NCBI GenBank assembly: GCA_029216955.1
Contig: JANAVB010004105.1
Span: forward strand, 255,667-319,666
DNA length: 64,000 bases
Direction of reading: 5' to 3'
Source: Iris pallida
Lineage: Eukaryota; Streptophyta; Magnoliopsida; Asparagales; Iridaceae
The translations under genes and the position numbers were made by a program. Below, one piece after another: positions 47,622 to 59,653 of the stretch. The notes beneath the pieces are model-generated. The model was not told the DNA's origin and made no database searches. It saw only the letters and a program-made list of their open reading frames with translations. How positions within the stretch are numbered: the first letter of the stretch is position 1; every line of letters starts with the position of its first letter.

Positions 47622-48997
47622 GTGACTGCTTATGTCGTCACAGAAGATCAAAATACTTCCAGTTCTAACAGTCAAGAGCAGAGAATTGCTGCTTTGGAGG
47701 CTAGTTTGAAGAACATGGCTGAGATGATGACAGACATGCATGCTGTAATTATGGCACAACATACAGTTCCATCGGTCGTGAATCTGATTCTGACTCAGGA
47801 ACCCGTAACAACATCAGCTCCCATCAATATTGACCTGGGGGTAAAGTCTCCTCACACCGCTTCCATTCTTGCGCAGGCTATTCCAAGTCAATCTGGTGCC
47901 GGGGGTGGTACTTATCATGCGGTACCCCTTCCTAACATATCAAATCAATCCACTCCTCCGCAATCAAAAGGAGATACCAATGAGGTTATAAAACTTTTAG
48001 GTACTCAATTTGAAGCTTTCAAACAGAAAGATTGCATGCAGAAACTTGGGATCAAACAGCCCTATCCCATAGAATGGAAAGAGGTCCAATTTTCTCCTAA
48101 ATATAAATCCCTACTATTATGCTGTTTGATGGCAGCACGTCTCCAAGTCAATACCTCAATCACTTTGAAGTAATGACTGATCAACTTCAACCAAATGATG
48201 CTCTTCTTACTAGAGTATTTGTCGACTGTTTAGCTGGTGCAACATGTGACTGATATCGTAGTTTACCAGATGGTTGTATAACCTCTTTCTCTGGCTTCAA
48301 ACAAATATTCTTGGAACAATTTTATGAGAGAACTAACGACATGACTATGTCTGCTCTCATCAAAATCAAATAATGACATAATGAAACTACTGAATATTTT
48401 ATTGAATGATTCCGTCGTGAAGCACTCAAAATGCCTCTCGGAACTCCAGATGCTTTGACTATAGACACTTGCAAATCAAACCTGTTGCCTATAATCAGCA
48501 TGTGGACGGGATCAACACAATTCTAGGACTGACCTTCCTTCATAGTGAACACCAAAGCAGCAGAAGATAGCGCTGACAAGTTCAAGCAATTAGGTATTCA
48601 AATGCCTGACAAAAATGAACATGCTACACCAAATAATAGTGGCCGTCAGAACAATCACAAGAGCAAGGACACTTTGGCCATTAATCTCAAAGGCAAAGAA
48701 GCCCTAGCTATCAATGTAAATCAGCCAACATCTACCCCAACAGCACCACCACAACGGGCACCACGTCCAAAAGAAGAATACACTTTTGATGAAGATGATA
48801 TCATGAGTATCTTTGATTGTCTCATCAAGAGCAATAAACTTCAACTGCCAGAACCAAAACGGCCAGAGGAAGTTGGTAAGACTGACCATCCTAAATATTG
48901 TATTTACCATAGATTTATTGGACATCCAACTCGAGCATACTATGTGCTCAAGGGTAAAATTCAGGAGATGGTCAATTCTGGTACAATCACTCTCTAA
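47622..48997 (+). pseudogene. gag: Element D gag, frameshifted
   Basis: Begins with a coiled-coil-like segment (EQRIAALEASLKNMAEMMTDM). The Gag core is split by a frameshift near 48165 and by stops (48252, 48371, 48374, 48404): YLNHFEVMTDQLQPNDALLTRVFVDCLAGA, then SFSGFKQIFLEQFYER and FRREALKMP. The C-terminal part (48545-48997) ends YCIYHRFIGHPTRAYYVLKGKIQEMV, the histidine-rich block that replaces a classical zinc knuckle in Tat elements; the usual cysteine after HPTR is tyrosine here. Confidence 0.8.
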
Positions 48998-49063
48998 CAA
49001 GACGAGAAAACTGTAACGGCTAACATCGTCTCTTTACAGTTTAGAGATTTTTTGACTTAACTT

Positions 49064-49756
49064 GTGCAGGACGGTGTCATCCCCATCATGAGAACTACTC
49101 TGGAGATTGTTAATCTTCCACCTGCACGAACTGATGGTCTTGTTCCTCTGTCTACTGATAAAGGAGAAATTATATGGATCCATCCAGATTTAGTGGTGGA
49201 CTTCGAAACACCATCTTCTTCCACCAAGTCTAAGAATGCCACTAAAAATAAATTATGTCATATAATTTCATTTGGTGAACATTGTCTTCCACCCCTAACT
49301 GCCACCTTCATCTCGGCAACAGATAATCCTTCTTCTTCTTCCCCTGCTGAGACAACATTGTCAAAGTCAGAAGTCAAATACCAACCAGCTTTCCATCTGT
49401 ATATTTCACAGTCTCGTAAACTAATGACGAAAATGGGATATGATCTACAAAAGGCCTCTGGTTTGAACCATGGAAAGGGATCTCCTGTACCTCTTTTCCT
49501 ATGTCTTTCTCATAACCAATCTCGGGTTGGTTTAGGTTACTGGACAAACTCTCCATCTTGCCAAAAGAAACCTTCCAAGAATAAGATCCAGGCAAAGAGT
49601 TGTAATATGGTATCCTTCGAACCTGTATCCGAAAAAGAAGTCTTAACTGGTACCAGGTCTGGGAAATCTTACCTAAGAGATTACTCAGAAGGTCAAAAAA
49701 AACCCTGCTCTAGCTCTGGGGGCTCCTCAAGCACCATCTTCTCCTGCTGTCAATAG
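49064..49756 (+). pseudogene. Element D linker with G-patch-like motif
   Basis: A 230-codon open frame between gag and protease. At about residues 120-160 it reads KLMTKMGYDLQKASGLNHGKG...PL, and later SRVGLGY: a G-patch-like pattern of spaced glycines and aromatic residues. G-patch motifs bind nucleic acids or DEAH helicases in other proteins, and similar sequence occurs in this position in Tat-lineage elements. The end (TAG at 49754) follows a probable frameshift within a run of A (49696-49703). Confidence 0.6.
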
Positions 49757-49927
49757 TCCATTAGCTTCATCACCTCCAATAGAGCCAACTCTTTCCAAAC
49801 CGATGATAGTCGACAAAGTAAAACAGCCTGTCCGTTTTGATAAAGTATTGAAGAAGACTCCAACTTTGGGACTTGAGAAGCCGTATACTTTGATATACTG
49901 GCTCAGCTGGCTAATACCCCGGCAAGA

Positions 49928-51315
49928 TTGTCAATTTTTGAGCTACTCCGTCTTTCGAAGGAAACTCAGGAAATGTTGAGTGAAGCTTTGATGCAAGCTG
50001 ATACTTGTCTAACATTCCTCAAGAAGCCAGAGGAAGGGCCTATAACATGCCTTTATTGTCATAGTGTGATGGAGCTGATGCCAAACATCACCTTTACACA
50101 AGACGATATGCTGTTGATGATAGTCGTCATGACCGACCCCTCTGCTTCCCGGGATATGTCGATACTATAAAGGTTGATTGCATTTTGATCGATCCTGGGT
50201 CTGCACTTAGCATCATGCCAAAGACTCTTCTAGATGCATTATAAATTTCTGTACACAATCTTTTTACAACCATCGCGACAATCTTGGGATTCAATTCTGG
50301 AAGAAGTGAACCTTTGGAAAAGATCCGCCTGAAAGTTCAAATAGGCAATCTTCGTACAAAGGTTACTTTCTACGTGATCGATAATCATGGCTCTTATAAT
50401 GCTTTGCTAGGAAGACCCTTTCTGTATGAGCATAACATTGTACCATCCACTTTACATCAATGCTTCAAATATGTGGACGTCAATGGAGAAGTCCAAAAGG
50501 AAGTAGCCGACCTAAATCCTTTCAGGGGTATTGAAGCATATTACACGGACTCTCGGATGTACAAGGAGGAGTTCATGAAAGTTGTATTGGCGATGGATAG
50601 TGAGGAAGATCAGAAAGATACTTCAAAAGATGTTCTCATGATCTCTGTCAAAGGACGTATTACTCGTCCCTCTTCTTCTCAGACATTGACTATACATCTT
50701 TTCTCTCATAACAAACAGCCTCCTGCTGTAAAAAAGAAACAAAGGGAGCTCGCCTCTTCTGAGCCTCTTGTTATCGACCTTCGTCATAACAAACCTTCAC
50801 CTTCTCCTTTTCTTTCTCCTTCTCAGGTTATCAACCTTACTAAGCCTTCTGTTAAGGCTAAGAATCATGTTGTAAATGATGGTGTACAAATCAATAAATT
50901 AGCATCTCCTTTAGAGTATACTGATGTTCTTTATTATACTCGATGTTATTTAAAAATGTTAGATAACTTCAAACCACTTACCATAGGAGCAGTTAAAGCT
51001 TCCCAAAATGAAGTATTGCTCGAGCCAATGCAGGACTCCTTCTTCTTAGTTCCTTCCAAGAAGAAAGATGAACTTCCTATAATTTTTAGTAAAGGAACAG
51101 AACAGAAGATCACACCCGATAGTGAAGAAGACAATCACTATAACGAAAGACTTCAACTACGTCATTATAGTCAGCAATCAAAGATATCATTCAAAAGAAG
51201 GGCTATAATTTTAAAGCTGGTCTCAATGGCGACAAAGGAAGGAGAACTCCTATTTATATTCCTGCTCCAAAAGGAAAATTACAATAATACTACAGCAAAA
51301 CAAAGTGAGGAATAG
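49928..51315 (+). pseudogene. pol: Element D protease and linker
   Basis: Protease core is in two frames: VDCILIDPGSALSIMP (catalytic Asp at 50191; D-P-G-S, as is usual in this lineage), TAA at 50242, then GFNSGRSEPLEKIRLKVQIG, VTFYVID and NALLGRPFLYEHNIVPSTLHQ (second conserved block). The frame from 50284 then stays open for 343 codons, running through a Ser/Lys-rich linker of unknown role towards RT. Protease cuts the polyprotein into mature parts. Confidence 0.8.
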
Positions 51316-51539
51316 GTTATACTTCACTAATTCTGACTCCAGAAGCCTCCGAATCCGATGAAGAAAAACGATCTAACTCTTCTGATTCTATCTCATGGGA
51401 TTCAGATACCAGTGTTGGGCACGTCCATCAAGTGACTCTATCTTCCAATATGGTAACTGTCGAGTTCTCGGAAGATGACAGAGATTTTGCTGAAGCCTCT
51501 GAATCTGGTCCTTGGGCACAAAGGATGGATACTCAATAG

Positions 51540-52271
51540 AAGCTTCACTTTGAGAAATGTGAGCCACCTACCGAAGATCAGTTGGTTCAAGTCAATATTG
51601 GAGATGAAACATCCCCAAAACCGATATTTGTCAGCAAAAGCCTTCCCGAAACAGATAAAACAGAATTGATCCAGCTCATTAGAGAATACATTGATGTATT
51701 CGCTTGGAGCTATGAAGATATGCCGGGATTGGATCCTCAGATCGCTACCCATAAGCTCAACATTCTGCCGAATGCAAAGCCAGTCAAGCAGCAACAACGT
51801 CGATTTTGGCCCGACATGATGTATGCCATAGAAGGTGAAGTCAAGAAACTCATCACATGCGGTTTCGTCAGAGAAGAACAATATCCAGACTGGATGGCCA
51901 ATGTTGTCCCAGTTTTAAAGAAAATAGGGAAAGTCCGAGTCTGTATCGACTTCAGAGACCTTAATGAAGCTTGTCCCAAAGACGAATTCTTTCTTCCAAT
52001 CACTGATGTCATGATCGACAAGACTTGCAGATTTGAACGTATGTCCTTTATGGATGGATTTTCTGGATATAATCGAATCAAGATGCATCCAAAAGATGAG
52101 AAACATACATCTTTTTACACTCCTCTTGGAGTCTATTGCTATACTGTCATGCCATTTGGTCTTAAGAATGCTGATGCAACTTATCAGCGGGCCATGAGTA
52201 CTATCTTTCGTGATTATTTACGAAAGACTGTTGAATGCTATGTTGACGATATTGTTGTCAAAGTCGTCTAA
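51540..52271 (+). pseudogene. pol: Element D reverse transcriptase, palm and fingers
   Basis: Open frame with FAWSYEDMPGLDPQIATHKL, RFWPDMMYAIEGEVKKL, then VRVCIDFRDLNEACPKDEF, MSFMDGFSGYN, VMPFGLKNADATYQRAM and catalytic YVDD (52239-52250). All core motifs are in place and this is the best-kept part of element D. It ends by a frameshift at about 52265, just after the catalytic motif. Confidence 0.9.
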
Positions 52272-53125
52272 AAGAAGACCACATTCAAGACTTGAGAACT
52301 ATTTTTGATCTAATGCGCCAGCATAAACTCAAGATGAATCCCACCAAGTCATTCCTGGGAGTCTCTAGTGGTAAATTTCTTGGATTCGTTATTACCTCTA
52401 AAGATATACACGTTGACCCTGAGAAAATAAAAGCCATTCAAGAGATGCATTCGCCACGCAACCTAAAAGAGCTACGAGGATTCCAAGGATGGCTTGCGTA
52501 TATCAGGATATTCATCTCAAATCTCTCTGGACGCTGTAGACCGTTCACTCAACTTATGAAGAAAGGTGTACCTTTGATTTGGACTGAAGAATGTCAACAA
52601 ACATTTGAAGACATAAAGCAATACTTGATGAACCCTTCAGTTCTAGTGCCTCCAGTGTCAGGAATACCCTTCCTGATGTATGTTCGAGCAATGGACCATT
52701 CCCTAGGTGCTTTATTAGCTCAGAAGAATAAAAAAGGTCATGAATAGGATATCTATTACCTTAGCCATACAATGATTGGAGCTGAGCATCGATACACTCC
52801 AGTAGAAAAAAGAATGTTTAGCTTTGATATTTTTTGTTCAAAAGAAGAGACATTATATCACTGGCCAAACTATTCATGTTATTTCTAAAGTTAACCCTCT
52901 CCGGGTCCTGATGAAGAAGCCCAATACACTTAATTCCAGCCTTGTAAAATGGGCCATATTGTTAGCACAATATGATATGGTTTATGTTCCTCAAAAGTCT
53001 GTTAAAGGTCAAGCCCTTGCTAACTTTCTGGCAGCTCATCCAATTCATGAAATGTCTAAACTCTGCGACAAGATTCCAAGAGAAACTTTGGAGTCCAACA
53101 TGATTTCAGAAGAAATTCTTATCTA
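52272..53125 (+). pseudogene. pol: Element D RT thumb and first RNase H
   Basis: LKMNPTKSFLGVSSGKFLGF and ELRGFQGWLAYIRIFISN form the thumb and connection. RNase H begins at VPLIWTEECQQTFEDIKQYL, with FLMYVRAMDHSLGALLAQ; the first catalytic Asp of the usual L-Y-x-S/D pattern is not convincing here. TAG at 52747 and a frameshift near 52815 break the rest, which includes AEHRYTPVEK and WAILLAQYDMVYVPQKSVKGQALANFL. Confidence 0.8.
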
Positions 53126-53541
53126 GCATCTATTCTTTGATGGTGCATCCAGAATCGGACCAAAAGATGCTTTTATTGCTGGAGTCGGAATCGTCCTCGT
53201 CTTACCAGAAGGGTTTGCTATTCAAAAGCTTATTCTTTAGATGAGTCATGTTCCAATAATGTGGTTGAATACAATGCTCTGCTCATTGGTCTCCAATTGG
53301 CTAAACAATTAGATATTGAGTATCTTAAAGTTTACGGAGATTCCAAACTAATTGTTAACTAAGTTAGAGGCATGTACGAAGTTCGACATCAAGATCTGAT
53401 CCCATATCATGATGCGATGATTGAGATGGCTACTTCATTCAAAGGCTTCTTCATCGAGCATGTACGCCGAGCGTGTAATACGAAAGCTGATGCACTTGCT
53501 AATCTTGCAGCACTATTAGCAATTCTAGTAAGAAGGCAATA
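53126..53541 (+). pseudogene. Element D second (archaeal-type) RNase H
   Basis: Reads FFDGASRIGPKDAFIAGVGIVLVLPEG, shifts frame with TAG at 53238, then NNVVEYNALLIGLQLAKQLDIEYLKVYGDSKLIVN, TAA at 53360, VRGMYEVRHQDLIPYHDA and NTKADALANLAALL. The catalytic set (Asp in FDGAS, Glu in VVEYNAL, Asp in GDSKL, Asp in KADAL) is recognisable. A second RNase H next to integrase is a known hallmark of the Tat lineage. Confidence 0.85.
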
Positions 53542-53542
53542 A

Positions 53543-54850
53543 ATGATTGTCATCACTAATAGAGAGTTATTTTGTGTCGAGAATAACTTAAATATTGAAA
53601 TCAACAACTCAAACATGGAATTCAAAAATTTAGTTGAAATTTGTGCCATCAGTGAAGATTGGATGACTCCTTTCATAGACTTCGTGGTCCATGATATTTT
53701 ACCCGAAGATCCTAAGGAGGCTACAACAATTCGTCGACGGTCACTCAGATTCTATTATAATCATGCTACAAAGACACTCTATCGACGAATATTTGACGGC
53801 TTACTTCTACGCTGTCTCACAGGAGAAGAAGCAAAAAAAATACTTCGTGAGGCTCATGACGGTGTTTGTGGCGCACATCAACCTGGTCCTAAACTACATG
53901 ATCGTATTCGCCGTATGGGCTACTATTGGCCCTCAATGGTATCTGATGCAATCGAGTATGCAAGGAAGTACCGAGCATGTCAAATCCATGCTGACTTCAT
54001 CCATCAACCATCAGAATTTTGTCATGGCCCTTTGAAGCTTGGGGCATGGATGTCATTGGTCCTATTAACCCTCCCTCGTCTTGAAGATATCGGTTCATAT
54101 TGGCCATAACTGATTACTTCTCAAAGTGGGCTGAAGCTATACCCCTAGCTGAGGTTAAGATAAGTACCGTTATCAATTTTATTAAGCATCATGTGATCTA
54201 CAGATTCGGTGTTCCTCGACGAATCATTCATGATAATGGGCCATAATTTATCAGTCAGAAGTTCACTCGATTCTGTGATGACAACAGGATCAATAATATT
54301 GCTTCTACAGCTTACAATCCTCCAGCTAACGGGTTGGCAGAAGCATTTAACAAGACCATCACCAAATTCCTCAAGAAGTTTGTTTCTACCAACAAATGGA
54401 ACTGGAGTGAAAAGCTTGGAGAATGTCTGTGGGCTTACCGTACTACTATATGTACTCCTACAGGCTACACACCTTTCTCTTTGGTATATAGATGTGAGGT
54501 CATCTTACCATTGGAAATCCAGATCCCTTCCCTAAGGATTGCCATTTCCAATGAACTCACAACCGAAAACAATGATCGTCTGAGACTTCAGGAGCTTGAA
54601 GCGCTTGACGAGAAACGGCTCCTAGCTCAACAATATATTAAGTTATACCAAGCTCGTCTATCAAAAGCCTCCAACCGTAAAGTCAAAGTTCGAACATTTC
54701 AGAAAGGAGAACTAGTTCTAACCGTCATACGTCCTATGACTATGACACACATAAGCAAAGGCAAATTCGAAGTGAAGTGGGAAGGACCCTACATTGTAAG
54801 CAAAGTTTTCTCCAACGGAGGTTATCAATTGACTAGTAGAGATGGTCGAG
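53543..54850 (+). pseudogene. pol: Element D integrase, broken and cut by element C
   Basis: The N-terminal zinc finger is EAHDGVCGAHQPGPKLHDRI ... YRACQIHAD: the first cysteine of the CxxC pair is tyrosine. The core is damaged by frameshifts and stops between 54070 and 54340, where the first two catalytic acidic residues lie. The frame from 54334 resumes at AEAFNKTITKFLKKF, where Glu is the third catalytic residue, and continues through ECLWAYRTTICTPTGYTPFSLVY to a GPY-type end (KFEVKWEGPYIVSKVFSNGGYQL). It ends at 54850, where element C begins; the codons read beyond are LTR sequence. Confidence 0.88.
54846..54850. repeat. Predicted target-site duplication TCGAG of element C (left copy)
   Basis: The five bases before the LTR start TGTCACCCCC. 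The right copy lies outside the window. Confidence 0.5.
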
Positions 54851-55800
54851 TGTCACCCCCAGTTTTCAAGAATAGAGGTATTTTGGTCATTTTTCACTTT
54901 AGAATAATTTTGGAATTTTTTATTATTTATGATATTATTTTGGGATTATTTGAGTCGGGTTCGAATTTCAACTCAATCTGACTTGTAGCGGAGACCCGGG
55001 GTAGCTTTGACTCTAATGGGACCCACTCATTAGTTAGACATGGCCCACATGATAATATTTAACTTAGTATGGTTAGACTAAATATTCATGACTAGGTTGG
55101 GTTAATTAGAGACTCAAACTAGACTAATTTAGCCTCAAACCAAAACCTAATTTAAATTGAACCAATAGGAGTCATTAGAGGGCATTTTGGACTTTTCAAA
55201 AAGGGGACACCTAGCCCACTATGGCCGACCATGAGAGGGAGGGGGTGAGTCACCTATTTTTCATTCTTATGCACAAATTTCTCTCTCCTTTGTTCTTTCC
55301 TAAATTTGAGAAGAACCTCCATTGATTTTATCCTAAATCAATCATTTCCTCCATCAAATCTTCATTATTTCTTCTCTACTCCATGAAGAGAGGGTGCTAG
55401 CCAAGTTTGGAAGGTTTTGGCTTTGGTTCGTGTCCATTTGGAGATCCCTTCGTGTCGGAGTCGTATCGGAAGGAGTTCCCTTAGATTTCACCTACCGAAA
55501 GGTAAAATCTACTCCCTATTTCAATCCTACATGCATATAGGATCATTTTGAACCCATAGGAATGACCCTCATGGTTGTGTCTCCATTTGTGTCCATTTTG
55601 TGTCCATTTGGAAATATTCGGAGTGTCCTTGATGTGTTGTTGTGTCCATGTGAGAAACCCCCAATATTGGACACTAATTTCAGATTTTTATATATTAGAG
55701 ATGTGTTATTGCTTGTCTTTACATTTTCTTTCATGTATCATAATGTATCATAATATATATTCAAGTATATATATTATTGAGTGTCTATATATATATATAT

Positions 55801-56015
55801 GGGATATTTTGTAAAACCTCCCCTAAATAATGGGCTAATTTGCGAAATACCCCCTAAAGATCTCGAATTGGTAAAACCCCCTTTCCGTCAAGACGCTGTT
55901 TGATTTTGGGTGACGTGGCAATCCGTGTGTGTTATTAAGTAAAAAAAATAATAGTTAGACGAAAATACCCCTGCAAATTAGTCCATTATTTAGGGGAGGT
56001 TTTGCAAAATATCCC
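55801..56015. repeat. MITE-like unit, left copy
   Basis: 215 bp with inverted ends: 55801-55843 reads GGGATATTTTGTAAAACCTC... and 55973-56015 is its near-exact reverse complement. It is the inverted twin of 56379-56593. Confidence 0.85.
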
Positions 56016-56068
56016 AAAATCGGTGGAGGAGGAGAGGAGTTCGCCGGAGATCTCGGAGGAGAGGTCGG

Positions 56069-56378
56069 GGTATCGAAATCTCGAATCCCCAAACCCACCA
56101 TGGAGCGAGCAGTGAAAGCCCTCCTCAAATGGCTCGGATCGAACCCCACGCCAAAACCCTCATCGGACTTCATCTGCCTCGTCGTAACCCTAAAATCCGT
56201 CCCCCGCGCCGGCCGCCCCTTCTCCTTCCAGGTCCCCCTCCCCCACCCCTTCCCCCACCCCACCGTCCTCCTCGTCGACGACTCCGCCGCCCGCAAGAAC
56301 CTCCACCCCCTCTCCCTCCCCGTCACCGACCTCTCCTCCGAGATCTCCGGCGAACTCCTCTCCTCCTCCACCGATTTT
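56069..56378 (+). pseudogene. Captured fragment of a ribosomal L1 domain protein gene (RSL1D1-like)
   Basis: ATG at 56100 in good context (acccaccATGGAG) starts about 93 host-like codons with very high G+C in third positions, unlike the AT-rich surroundings. The protein reads ERAVKALLKWLGS, then FICLVVTLKSVPRAGR, VPLPHPFPHPTVLLVDDS and LPVTDLSSEISGELLS. This matches, from memory, the N-terminal part of plant ribosomal L1 domain-containing proteins (RSL1D1/Cic1 family, nucleolar 60S biogenesis factors). The rest of the L1 domain is missing; after 56378 the frame runs into the MITE and stops at 56406. About 30 bp of 5' UTR is included. The last 53 bp (56326-56378) recur inverted at 56016-56068. 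Confidence 0.7.
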
Positions 56379-56590
56379 GGGATATTTTGCAAAACCTCCC
56401 CTAAATAATGGACTAATTTGCAGGGGTATTTTCGTCTAACTATTATTTTTTTACTTAATAACACACACGGATTGCCACGTCACCCAAAATCAAACAGCGT
56501 CTTGACGGAAAGGGGGGTTTTACCAATTCGAGATCTTTAGGGGGTATTTCGCAAATTAGCCCATTATTTAGGGGAGGTTTTACAAAATAC

Positions 56591-56593
<3 letters not shown>
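56379..56593. repeat. MITE-like unit, right copy (inverted)
   Basis: Mirror image of 55801-56015; the outer end reads ...CAAAATACCCC at 56593, against GGGATATTTTG at 55801, one base different. Confidence 0.85.
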
Positions 56594-56942
<349 letters not shown>

Positions 56943-57105
56943 GATAGATAAGCAATAAGCATAAGCAGCAGCATAAGCAGCTTGCGGCAGCAGCAACAGT
57001 TGCAGTAAGCAGCAGTAAGCAATAAGCAGCAGTAAGCAATAAGCAGTAGTAAGCAGCATAAGCAGTAAGCAGAGCAGCAGCTTTCAGAAGCAGCAATAAG
57101 CAATA
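56943..57105. repeat. AGCA/GTAAGCA-type minisatellite
   Basis: Irregular repeats of 'agcagtaagca' and 'ataagcagc' units of about 10-14 bp over 160 bp. Leu/Ala/Tyr/Cys-rich ORFs on the minus strand derive from this. Confidence 0.85.
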
Positions 57106-57775
57106 GTCTAAAAAAAACCCCATTTAGCCCTTTTAACCCCTTTCCTTTAGAAATTAGTCCCCTTCCATTTAGCCATTTCCCTTTATTAGTTAGCCATTGT
57201 TAGATAGAGTTTGCTAGCAAGTCGTTAGATATTTGTTAGTTAGAATTGTTAGCTTATATGTTAATGTTAGTTAGGATATGAGATGTTAGATTTGAGAGTT
57301 GTGGGCCTAGTGGGGTGGTTTAGTGAGTGTACTAGATAAGTTAGTATCCTAATAGAGCTAGTGAGTACGATCTTCTAAGACACTAGGAGTGTGGAAGGGT
57401 GAGCTAGTATGGTTGGATAGTGTTAGGAGGGTGGTATCTCAAGATACCATAGGGTGTCTCGTAATACGTTAAGGTAATATTAAGAGTGACCAACATGGGG
57501 ATAAGATGGACTGGATGGGCTAGATACCTAGATTTCTTGGTTGGTAATATCTAGATAGGTTAGTGTCTAGCTACCCTAAGAAGTCTAGGTCTATCTACCA
57601 AGGTTAGGAAGGGTTGACTTTGTATCGGGGCAAGGTATTGGGAATACTTTGTGAAGGGTAATAGGTAAGGTTACGGTAATTACCTAGAAGCTAAGGTATG
57701 AGTCTAAGGTGTTAATATATGGTTAGAAATTGACTATCTTGGTTGGTAATCGTTAGGATTAGTGCTCTTAGACTA

Positions 57776-57960
57776 GTTTTGACCTCGGTTGACCATTTTC
57801 ACCAAAAGTCAACAAAAGTCAACCGAAAGTCGAACTTAGCCTAAAAGTGACTAGAACTTGACCGGACTCAACCAGAGTTGACCAGTTGACCAAAAGTCAA
57901 CTGTAAGTCAACCTTTGACCCAGTTTGACCTAGTTTGACTTGGATTGACTTCCTGTGACC
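57776..57960. promoter_or_regulatory. Cluster of W-box cores in LTR C
   Basis: At least 13 TTGAC or GTCAA words in about 185 bp, many extended to TTGACC or TTGACT, the forms WRKY factors prefer. The same kind of cluster is in LTR F (357-456). Function is inferred only. Confidence 0.5.
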
Positions 57961-58095
57961 TAATATGACCTAGTTGGCCCAGTATGATCTAGTATGACCT
58001 AGTTTGGCCCTGTATGACCTAGTTTGGTCAGTATGACCTAGTTTGACCTAGTTTGGCCCAATATGACCTAGTTTAACCTAGTTTGACTTAGACTT
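57940..58095. repeat. TGACCTAGTTT minisatellite
   Basis: Units of about 10 and 20 bp: 'tatgacctagttt' and 'ggcccagtatga' alternate head to tail about 12 times. It merges on the left with the TTGAC cluster, which may be its ancestral unit. Confidence 0.85.
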
Positions 58096-59406
58096 GCATA
58101 TCATGACTTAATTAGCTTCCCTTTCATTAAACCCTTTTTTGACTTATGGTATTTCATATTTAGGTCTGTGATTACTCTAAGCATCTGTTCACCTTATCAG
58201 CTCAGGACCACAGACGAGTACATTCACTGATAGTTTTATTGTCTTGATATCTGCTATATCCGATTCAGTTGTAGTGTCTTACTTGATTTTCTGACACAAT
58301 GGTTCACAGATTAGTATACGTAGGATCCTGGCATGAGATGTTGTTCCTGGATTTCTTGGTTATTGGTACATTGTTCGATCTTGTTTTATGTACTTGTATA
58401 GACACCGATTTAGGAGTAGAATGCCCCCTGCTTTTAAATCTCGTGTCACGACGTGTCATGTCCGGATCCATCATACTACTCGGGGATGGGGAATTATTAG
58501 GGGCTATGTGATCAATACCACCCTGTCACTATACCTTGTGCTCGTACCACTCTTACTTCCGTAGGGTGTAGCAAGATCTTATTCCTTGTGCTTGTTATCC
58601 AGGTTGGCCGGCTTGACCCTTTCCAGTAATTTTTTTATGATTGTCGGGCCAAGTGGATAGCCTGTCCAGTTTCCCAAGCCGATCACATAACGCTCTAATA
58701 ATTCAAGGCACGTTTTATATTACTTTATACATCATATATCCTACTCAGTTCTACATTCAGTACTTTTCTCACCATGTTATGATATTCAGTACTCACATCC
58801 TGTTATATTTCCTGTTGATTTTCTCTTGTATTTCATTATAATTGTCTCTTATAGAATTTGTCAATTCATAAGAAACTGCTGTTAGTGTTTGTACTTGCTC
58901 ATTTTCCTGACAGATACCATTGATATATTACAGATGATTCTGAGGCAGACTGTTCGACCTACTATGGGGTCAAGGTAGATGGAGACTTAGTCCAAGACTG
59001 TGGCCTGATAGTTGAGCCACTAGACTTTGCACACCTGGACTAGTATAGCTTAGTTATGTTTGCCTGGACTGCGATCCAGCTAGTATTTTCAGACTGTAGT
59101 ATTCTATATTATATTTTGTGACTCTGTGATTTTGTTTATATCTCTGAGCTGTGTTGGATCCTGAACTCATTTCCTATTTCACTTCTATCATATTTCCATT
59201 CCGTGCTATCTATCTTACTTTTATCTTGTGATTGAGTTATGCCATATTATATTCCTCCGTGCGGAGATGATAGGTACCCTTATACTGTTTAGTTGTAGTA
59301 TTTACAGACGACCTATACAGCGTTTTATTACCGATTCTACGACGTAGGCTGGACGTACCCACGTGCTCGTACCCCTAATCAGGGTGCGGGTCGTGATACA
59401 TTTTTG

Positions 59407-59424
59407 TGGTAGCCCATGTAGGTC
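59407..59424 (+). other. Primer binding site of element C, tRNA-Ile type
   Basis: TGGTAGCCCATGTAGGTC, six bases after the LTR end; differs at two positions from E's site and at one from B's. Confidence 0.7.
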
Positions 59425-59653
59425 TGTGTCACAATTAGTACGATCTTATAATGGTGCTTGACTTAGAGTACTAATTACGAGCCTACGATTAGGACATAGG
59501 ATCTAGGATATGATAGGAGTTACTCAATCACATTTTAGGAAATTTCTGATCTTTTGATTACCATGACAACTCTTTTGTATTTGAATTAATTGTCCTTCTT
59601 TAATATTCCCTATTATGTGTCATATTGATTCCTTGTTTCAATCTATCCTCAGG

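Larger units (their letters stand above)
44475..54850 (+). mobile_element. Element D: Tat-lineage Ty3/gypsy, cut by element C
   Basis: Plus-strand element with a 5' LTR, a GGCGACT..GCTGGGGA-type primer site, an extra ORF before gag, gag, a G-patch-like stretch, protease, RT, RNase H, a second archaeal-type RNase H and integrase. This order and the second RNase H are typical of the Tat lineage (Ogre/Retand group). Its 3' end, including the 3' LTR, lies beyond the insertion of C at 54851 and outside the window. Confidence 0.85.
55801..56593 (+). mobile_element. Foldback DNA element with captured gene fragment (Pack-MULE-like)
   Basis: Perfect symmetry: 268-bp inverted arms (55801-56068 and 56326-56593) around a 257-bp centre. 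Each arm holds a 215-bp unit (55801-56015, 56379-56593) that itself has inverted ends of about 43 bp starting GGGATATTTTGTAAAACCTC, so it looks like two MITEs in opposite orientation. Between them lies a host-gene fragment. It sits in a (TA)n tract, so a 9-bp duplication typical of Mutator-like elements cannot be told from the repeat. Capture of gene pieces is known for Pack-MULEs; the MITE-flanked form is less usual. Confidence 0.8.
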
